Part shown: one piece after another, positions 1 through 7,100 of the stretch
Layout of the letters: every line of letters begins with the position of its first letter
Position numbering within the stretch: the stretch's first letter is position 1
Source of the DNA: an uncultured Actinomycetes bacterium
GTDB lineage: Bacteria; Actinomycetota; Thermoleophilia; Gaiellales; F1-60-MAGs149
Reading direction: 5' to 3'
Assembly (NCBI GenBank): GCA_903847495.1
Contig: CAINDT010000285.1
Location: forward strand, 1-7,769
DNA: 7,769 nucleotides
The notes under the pieces: model-generated
The model's database searches: none
Told to the model about the DNA's origin: nothing
What the model saw: the letters and a program-made list of their open reading frames with translations, nothing else
Translations under genes and position numbers: made by a program

Positions 1-1122
1 GCCGCCGGGATCGATGCCCGTCTGCTTGTTGCCGTAGCCGTTGAAGCTGAACTCGATCGGAGCGGTGGAGCGGCCGCCGTGGGTGAGCGTGAAGGTCCCG
101 CTGTACGCGCCCTCGATCGTCAGGATCGACGTCGTGGTCGGAACGCCGCAGACCATCGCGTCGCGCTGGGCGAGGATCTGCGCGAGCCGGTCAGGATCCG
201 GCGGCTGGTTCCCCGGGATGTCCCAGCTGAACTCGCACGACCGGACGTCGCGGGTGGGGTCATCGACGTCGCGGAGCATGTTGTTGATAGTGCGGAAGCG
301 GATGGTGCCGGCCGGCGCGACGAGCTCGACCTTCACCCCGCGCTCCGAATCGCGGACGATCGCGCTGCCCGACTCCGCGACCTTCACCTCGAGATCCGGA
401 TGCTCCGTCAGCGAGTTGTCGAGCACCGCCACCTTGACTTTCGAGAGCATCCACGCGCTGCGCACCGCCAGCGCCCAGCCCTGCCGCACGCGCATGCTGT
501 AGCGGTACTTCGCCTTGGTGGAGTCGAACGGGTTCGCGAGCAGCGGCCACCCGGCGCCGATCGCGCCAGGGTAATCCTTCGACTTCGTCGGGACCTGGCC
601 CGCGTTCGACACACCCCACTGCAGCGGCATCAGCGGATCGTTGACGTTGGGATCGGAAGTCGAATCGGCACGGGCGAGCTCCTGATAGATGTTCGGCTCG
701 GCCCCGAGGATGAGATCGCGGTAGCGGGGGCGCTCGAGCAGTGCGGCCGTGCGCTCGACGGACACGCCCGGGGCGAGCTGGAGCAGCGCGACATTGGAGA
801 CGCCGGCGAGGCCGCGCCGTCCAATGCCCCCCGCCACGACAACCGCATTCAGCTCGGCCGCCACGCAACGGAGGTCCGCAGCCGTCCGCCCCGGCCGCAG
901 CAGCAGGATCAGCTCGCCCGCCGCGTACGCGGCGTCACCGCCCCGAACGCCGTCGTCGAAACCGTTGCTCGTGGCATCGCCCGCACCTCCCCCGACGGGC
1001 GCGATCGTCGCCGGGCAGGTCCGCCCCTGCGCCTCGCGCGGGGCGGCATACATGGCCGAGCCCGCCGCTGCAAGCACGAGCACGACGGTCAGGAGCCGCA
1101 TGGTTGTGTTCATGGTGCGCAT
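1..1122 (-). CDS. Subtilisin-like serine protease precursor (peptidase S8 family), N-terminal part, cut by window edge
   Basis: The frame is open for 374 codons with no stop before the left edge, so the 3' end is missing. Residues 1-23 are a Sec signal peptide (basic start, hydrophobic LLTVVLVLAAA, likely cut after AGSA). Residues 66-147 look like an I9-type propeptide, starting GELILLLRPG and ending ILGAEPNIYQE, close to the usual 'AEPNY' junction. The catalytic domain then starts with NDPLMPLQWGVSNAGQ, the common subtilase 'NDPL..QQWGL.NTGQ' entry. After a tryptophan-containing helix region comes VKVAVLDNSLTEHPDL, where Asp235 fits the catalytic aspartate and HPDL is the usual follow-on. 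The normal D-T/S-G is D-N-S here. Residues 245-374 hold no GHGTHVAG motif; they look like an inserted beta-rich segment with Cys296 and Cys325. The His and Ser motifs must lie beyond the window if present, so activity cannot be judged. Start 1122 is chosen for its Shine-Dalgarno; 1113 and 1101 are in-frame alternatives. Probably secreted and translated with the upstream giant gene. Confidence 0.85.
   Translation of the reverse strand, partial: MRTMNTTMRLLTVVLVLAAAGSAMYAAPREAQGRTCPATIAPVGGGAGDATSNGFDDGVRGGDAAYAAGELILLLRPGRTAADLRCVAAELNAVVVAGGIGRRGLAGVSNVALLQLAPGVSVERTAALLERPRYRDLILGAEPNIYQELARADSTSDPNVNDPLMPLQWGVSNAGQVPTKSKDYPGAIGAGWPLLANPFDSTKAKYRYSMRVRQGWALAVRSAWMLSKVKVAVLDNSLTEHPDLEVKVAESGSAIVRDSERGVKVELVAPAGTIRFRTINNMLRDVDDPTRDVRSCEFSWDIPGNQPPDPDRLAQILAQRDAMVCGVPTTTSILTIEGAYSGTFTLTHGGRSTAPIEFSFNGYGNKQTGIDPGG
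418..420 (-). other. Predicted catalytic Asp codon of the subtilase (Asp235, DNS variant)
   Basis: GAC encodes Asp235 in VKVAVLDNSLTEHPDL. In S8 peptidases the Asp of the catalytic triad sits at the end of such a hydrophobic strand and is usually followed by Thr/Ser-Gly, then by HPDL about six residues later. The strand and the HPDL match; the two residues after Asp (Asn-Ser) do not match the consensus. Confidence 0.75.
682..927 (-). other. Inhibitor_I9-like propeptide region of the subtilase (residues 66-147)
   Basis: This segment lies between the signal peptide and the catalytic-domain entry. It reads as a compact alpha/beta unit: strand ELILLLRPG, a helix around AADLRCVAAEL, strand NAVVVAGGI, strand VALLQLAPGV, a helix ERTAALLERPRY, then AEPNIYQE. 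That order matches the propeptide that folds and inhibits many subtilases before self-cleavage. Assignment is by pattern only. Confidence 0.65.
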
Positions 1123-1130
1123 CCTCTCCA

Positions 1131-1137
1131 CTCCTCC
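1131..1137 (-). promoter_or_regulatory. Ribosome binding site of the subtilase gene, overlapping the upstream stop codon
   Basis: On the minus strand GGAGGAG (1137-1131) lies eight bases before the ATG at 1122. Its first G is the last base of the TAG stop of the 2034-codon gene. A second purine run, GGAGAGG (1129-1123), lies nine bases before the in-frame ATG at 1113, so that start is also well served. The overlap of stop and binding site suggests translational coupling of the two genes. Confidence 0.75.
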
Positions 1138-4100
1138 TACGGCCCCCACCGACCGACGATCGGGTACTGCTGGTTGAACCCGAAGAACGGCGAGAGGTCC
1201 GAGGCGCAGTTTTCGCCGCAGGAGGCGTCCGCGTCGAAGCGGAGCGTCCACTGCCGCGGGTTGTAGAAGTTGTTGCTCGCCTGCGGCGCCACGACGCCGA
1301 TCCCGTCGCCGCCGCTGTTATCCCAGTCGCCGACGACCGGCAAGTCCCCGTAGCTGCCGAAGGCGATCGTGAAGTCCGGCGCCTGCACGTCCCAGCCGGA
1401 TACCGTCTTCGCGATCGTCGTTGACAGCCACAGGAACCACGTGCCGCGGCCGCCACGCGCGGCGGGGCCGCGGTAGACGCCGATATCGGTCACGCCATCC
1501 GCATTCCAGTCGCCGACCACGGGACGGTCCACGACCCCGTCGGACTGAAGTCCGAAGCCCGGCCGGAGCCGGAAGATCCGCCTCGGCTCGCCCTGCGGCC
1601 AGAGCTCCCACTTCAGCCGGCCATCGGCGAGGAGGGCGACACGGCCGATGTCGTCCACCGTCATCCCGTCGACCGTGCTGCCGTTCCAGTCGCCTGCGAT
1701 CGGCCAGTACGCGCCCTTCGAGCCGTTCTGCACGTCCGCGGGGATCGACGCCGCCTGCGTGGTGCCGAGCGGTTCGATCGCGCCGCAGAACTCCGTCTCA
1801 CATGGCCCGCGTCGCACGGTGAACGTCGTGCCGTCGGACCGGCGGAAGTCCCAACGTCCTTCGATGCCGCTCCGTAGCGGGCTGTACCAGACGGCGAGGT
1901 TATCGATGCCGTCGCCGTCCCAGTCGCCGGCGAGCGGTACAGCGCGCTCCGGCGCCTGGCGGACGAGGTCGTAGGTGTCCGTCGCACGGCCGTACTCCTG
2001 GCCGAAGTAGCGCTCGCCGGGGCCGTTGGTGCGCGGGATGTCGCCCTGCACGCCGCCCGAGAACGCCCAGCGCGCGCGGCTGTCCTTGCGGTTGTGCGGT
2101 CCGCCGAACGCGCCGAGCGCCTCGGGTACGCGATCCGCGCTCCAGGCCTTCACCGGGGGGAGCTCCTGACCGGCGTTGGCGGCGCGGTACTCCGCGCGGG
2201 CGCGCTCGATCAGGCGGACCGCGTGGGTCCAGTCGGCGCCGCGGAGGACGTACGGCCGTCCGGAGCAGGCCAGGGTGGAGGCGGCGCCCTTGCAGGCCGC
2301 TGCGATCGTGGGATCGGTGAAGTCGATCGAGCCGTCGATGAGCTCGATCTCCTGCTTCTGGAAATAGACGACGCCGTGCAGCACGCGCTCCGCCGCGCAC
2401 CTCTGGCCCGCGGTGGGATACGACTGGCAGACGCGCACGTCGAGCCCGCCCGATGCGCTGCCGCGCGCCGGAGCGCCCGCCGCGGAGTCGACCGCGTACG
2501 CGGTGCGGTACGTGATTGCCGTGACCCTGCCGAACGCGATCGGTGAGCCGTCCCGGCCGATCACCATCGGCCAGCGGATCTCTGGGTCGGCGGGCTTGAC
2601 GGGCTGCGACTGCTCATCGCTGTCCGTCCAGTCCACGTTCTGCGAGGCGGGGTCGGAAGATCTGCTGATCGGCACCTTCGAGTCGACGATGCTCAACGAG
2701 AAGCTCTTGCGGATGAAGAAGATCCGGAAGCTGCCGCCGAAGCCGACCTTGAACGAGCGGTGTGTGTAGTCCTTGGCCGTCTCCGGCTCCTTGAGGAGGC
2801 GGTAGTCGACGTCAACGCGGCCGCTGGCCGAGGCGAAGCCGAGGTTGATGCCGGCTTCGACGCCGATCCGGAACAGCGTGACGCGGCCCTCGGTGTACTC
2901 GAACGCCGCGTCGGCGCCGAGCAGCGTGGTGCCGAGCACCTTGAAGTTGAGCCGGCCGTTGAGGCGCGCGGTCTGCACCTTGTACGCCTTGACGTCGAGC
3001 TCGAGCAGCAGCCGCCCGTCGAAGTTCATCGCGGACAGGCCAATCTTCGCCGCGACGTCGGCGCGCAGGTAGATGTTGCCGAGGCCGCTCGAGCGGAACT
3101 CGGCGTCGACGCTGGACACGCTGCCGAGGATGTTGATGCCGCCCTGCAGCTTCAGGTAGTACGTGTTGGCCGGCACGTCGATATCGAGCTGGAGAACCGT
3201 CTGCTCGAAGGCGACGGCGCCGCCGATCGAGAACGCGCCGACCTCGACGTTGGTCTTGAGCTTGAAGTTCGTCGGCTGCTGCGGCGTCGGCAGCGTCAGG
3301 GCCGCCTGCACCTTCACCGGCACGGGGATCGAACCGCCGATCTGCCCGTCGAAGTCGACGGCGAAGCCGGGGCTGATCTGGCGGGAGCCGACGGTGCAGC
3401 CCGTCGGGGCGAGCGTGAGCTCCATCGCGTGCGCGGCGAGCAGTCCCTTGCCGCCGAGATCGACCGCCATCCTCTGCCCGGTCGTGGGCGTCGTCTCGTT
3501 CGCCGGGCGGCGGATCGCGAAGTCGAAGCACGGGTTCGTCTGCGAGACGCTGGCACCGAGGCGCACCTGCGAGCCGGCGGTGATGCCGATCGGCGTGCTC
3601 CACCGCTCCGGCAACGTCACGTCCGCGTTGAGCGAGAAGTACGGGCTCGCGCCGATGCCGACGCTCGCCTCGAGGGCGCGGATGCGGAGGTCCGGCACGC
3701 CGAAGGCGCCGTTGACCTCGCCACCGGGTGCGCGAGCCGTATCGACGCCGGCGCTGATCACGGCGCCAGCGGAGCTGAGCGCGATGCTGGCGGCGAGCGG
3801 GGTCTCAGAGGCGACGGTGGAGGCTGCGGGGCTGGCGACCGTCAGGTACGAGAGCTCGGCAGCGGCGAGGAAGCGGGTGCCCTCAGGGCCGTTCCAGTCG
3901 AACGTGAAGCGCACGCCGTCCATGCGCAGGTTCGACCCGGCCGCATCGCCGAACAGCACAGGGCGGTTCGCAAGGGCGAAGGAGACGGTGGCGCTGAAGC
4001 CCCGTCCCGCGAGCGCGCCTTCGAACTGGCCAGTGCCCTCGACGCCGATCTGCTTCGCGACGTCGGGCAGCTTGAACTGGGCCGACAGCCGCACCTGCCG

Positions 4101-7100
4101 TGCCTTCAGCTGCATGGGCGGGCTGTTGGCGCGGGCGATCGTCACGTCCTGGCTGGCGTAGCCGACCGTGACGGCCGAGAAGTTCGCCGCGAACGACGCG
4201 TCCGGATCCATCTTCCTCATCTCGCCAAGCAGGCACAGACCGACGTCGCCGCCGAACTGGCCGGTGAAGGAGACGTTCTGGCCGAGCACGGTGCCGGTCG
4301 CGACGAGGCCGAAGCGCACGCCGTCGGACGGCCTCTCCGGCTTCGACACGGGCTCGCAGAAGCCGGCGTCCTGCTCGTTCGAGATGTTGATCTGGATCGA
4401 GCGGAGGTTCAGCTCCTTCGGGCCGATCTGCCCGTCCTCGATCGAACCGGCGATCGTGAACTTGAGGGTCTTGAGGTTGAAGCGCGCCGTCGACGACCAC
4501 GGGGTCGGCGTCGATCCCTCGATGGGAAGGCGCAGCTGGCCCTTCACGTCGAGCTCGAGGCGCACTTCCCCGGGATCGCAGTCCGCCGGACTGGTGTCGG
4601 CGGGGCAGCGGTTCGTGACGTCGGCGGACAGGCTCTCGACCGTCAGGGCCGGCGTCGGCGTCCAGCCTGCAGCCACGCCGGCGACGCTGACCGTCGTCAT
4701 GGTCCCGGAGCGCTCCACCTCGCCCTTGAGCCGGCTCACCGTCATGCCGGCCCCGGGCTTCCACGCCCCGTCGGCGTCGAGGCCGAAGCTCCAGTCGTCG
4801 GCGCCCGCGTACGCGCCCCTGAGGCTGAGGTCGAGGTAGCTGTCGCGCTCCTGCGACCCGATGCGCACCTTGCCCGCGGCCTCGATCTTCGCCGGATTCC
4901 ACTTGAGCGCGAGCTCCTGGATCTCGAAGTTCTCCATCAGCCGGATCGGGCCCTTGGCCTCGATGCTGATCTCCGGATCGATGACCAGCGACAGGCCGGA
5001 GTCCTCCGTTTCCGAGTCCGGGTTGTCCTTCCACGTGATGCTGAGCGTGCCCTGGCCGCTCAGGGAGACCTGCGACCCGTCGCTCTGTCGGAGCACGCCA
5101 AGGTTGGCGACGCTGGCGGCGAGCTCCAACTGGCCGAGCGGCCCGTACGCGATGCTGAGGCTGCCCTCTCCCTCCGCCGCGCCGCCGGGTGCCTGGGCGC
5201 TCAGTTCGGCGAGGATCAGCCCGGTCGTGTCGAGACGCAGCCGCGCAGGCTGGAAACGCCAGCCCTTCGGCAACTCGAGCATCTCGAGACCGGTCGTCAG
5301 ACGGAACTCGCCGCCGAGCGCGCTCCATGAGCCGGACTTCGTGAACGGCGCGGTCATGCCCAAGCCCTGCGGCACCGTGAACGTCGTGCCTTGGAGGATC
5401 GTCTCCTTGAGGCCGGGCAGCAGGTCGAGCCACTCATCGGGTGGCCGATACGTGCCACCCGTGATGCGCAGGCCCGTGCGGGTGATCTCGCCGCGCACGT
5501 TCGTGAAGCGCGTCTCGCCGAAGATAATCTCGCCTCTGGCGAAGGTGATCGTGGAGGCCTCGCCGCATGGAGCGGCCGTGGCGGTCGCCTCGGGTCCGAG
5601 CCAGATGCTGGCGCCGTCGCCGAGGACGGCGTCGGGCGTGCCGGGCGCGGCGGGGTCTGTGGGCAGAGGCTGCTGGCGACCGGCGCCCACGAGTGCCCAG
5701 TAGTCGCACAGGCGTTCCCGCGCCGTGGCCGCGCGGACGTTGCGTGCGAGCATGCGACCGCCGAGTTTGTCGGCGAGGAGCGCGTCGGCAGCGCGCGCCG
5801 TCTCGGCACCGCGAGCGCGCATGACGGCGGCGTCGCCGAGGAGGCGCGCGTCCCGGGTGCGCGTGCGGGGGCCGCTCGCCGTCCCGGCGATGCGGATGAG
5901 CGTGGTTGCGTCGACGGTGTCGCCGTCGGCGAGGGTCGCGCGGCCGAGGACGACGGCCGTCTCGCCGGCGAGCGCGCGCGACGCCCGCAGGGTGAGCGCA
6001 CCGCCCGTGACGCGTGCCCCACGCAGGAGCGCCTGAGGACCCGCCACGACCGACCAGCGCACCCCCGTGATTCGACGTCCCGGCACACGCACGCGCAGGG
6101 TGACGTCGCGGTCGGAGCGGATCGCACCCGTGCCTGCGCTCGAGATGACTCGGCTGGCAAGCACCGGCAGTCGATCGCCGACGAGATCGCCGCGCTGCAC
6201 CGCCGTCATCTCCGCGACCGCGCGATCGAGCCGCTCGAGGCGCGGATCGGCCAGCAGCACACGCTGCGGCGTTGCGATCACTGTCGTCGTGGCCGTCACG
6301 ACGTCGTCCTCATCGCGCGCGGTGAAGGCAAAGCGCAACGTGGTCGCCGAGGTGATGGCGGGCAGGGCGACCGTCATGGACTGGTGCGCGGTGGCCTCGC
6401 TGTCGCGAACGGGCCGCAGGAACGTGGCGCGCGGCGCCACCTTCCCGGCGCAGCCCGCGTCGGCACGCACCTCGGCAGCCGTCGTGCAGAGCTGGCGCCA
6501 CGTCGTCTCCACCTGGGCGCCGGCGATGCCCGTCACGCGCCCGTCGAGCACCACCTGGCTCTGTCCCGCGACGCCGGTCGAGGGCTGGCGCAGCGCCCCC
6601 TTGCGCGCGACGCGGACGCCGAGCGCCGGCGCCGTGCCGATGCGCACGCGCGAGACGTCTCTCGTCGCGACGAGCCGACCACGGCGGTCGGGCTCGAGCC
6701 ACGTGAGGCGCGCGGTGATCGGCTGCGTGCCGACCGGCATCGAGCGCGCGCCCTGCAGGCGCAACAGGATGTTCGGGCCGCCCTCAGCATCGGCGATCCG
6801 CGAGCGTCGGCAGACGGCCTCCCCATCGTCGATCCGGCACGACCAGCCCGGCGCGGTCGCGCGATCGACCCGCAGATACGGCTTGGCCTTGACGCGCACC
6901 TCGACCTGGCGCGCGCTGGTGATCTGATCGCGCGCCTGCGCGATGTCGACGACGACCGAGTCGACGCCACCCGCCCGCACGTCCCCCTGGGGGAAGAGCA
7001 GCACCTCGAGGCCTCCGAGCGTGGGGATGTTGCGCGCCTGCTGGACGTATTCCGGCGCAATGCCCGCCGCATACCCACCGCTGGCCAGCGCACGGGCAAG

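Noticed and set aside
345..390. The LTHGG-like position in the subtilase (His348) considered as the catalytic His motif, nominally near the left end of the visible protein
   Set aside because: The surroundings (GTFTLTHGGRSTAPIEF) lack the G-H-G-T-x-V-A-G pattern and read as an ordinary beta hairpin, so it was not called a triad residue.
79..1266. 395-codon open frame on the plus strand over the subtilase
   Set aside because: The minus-strand frame has clear subtilase features (propeptide, QWGVSN entry, catalytic Asp), while this frame is Arg-rich and featureless and crosses two gene ends.
2760..5330. 856-codon open frame on the plus strand opposite the giant gene
   Set aside because: Its protein is a monotonous mix of Arg, Glu, Asp, Ala, Leu and Val with no domain or signal, the expected mirror of a G/C-rich coding strand. 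The minus frame here has a coherent beta-strand pattern and paired cysteines.
3883..5433. 516-codon open frame on the minus strand inside the giant gene
   Set aside because: It is in a shifted frame, Arg/Pro-rich and without domain patterns; the in-register frame is continuous across it.
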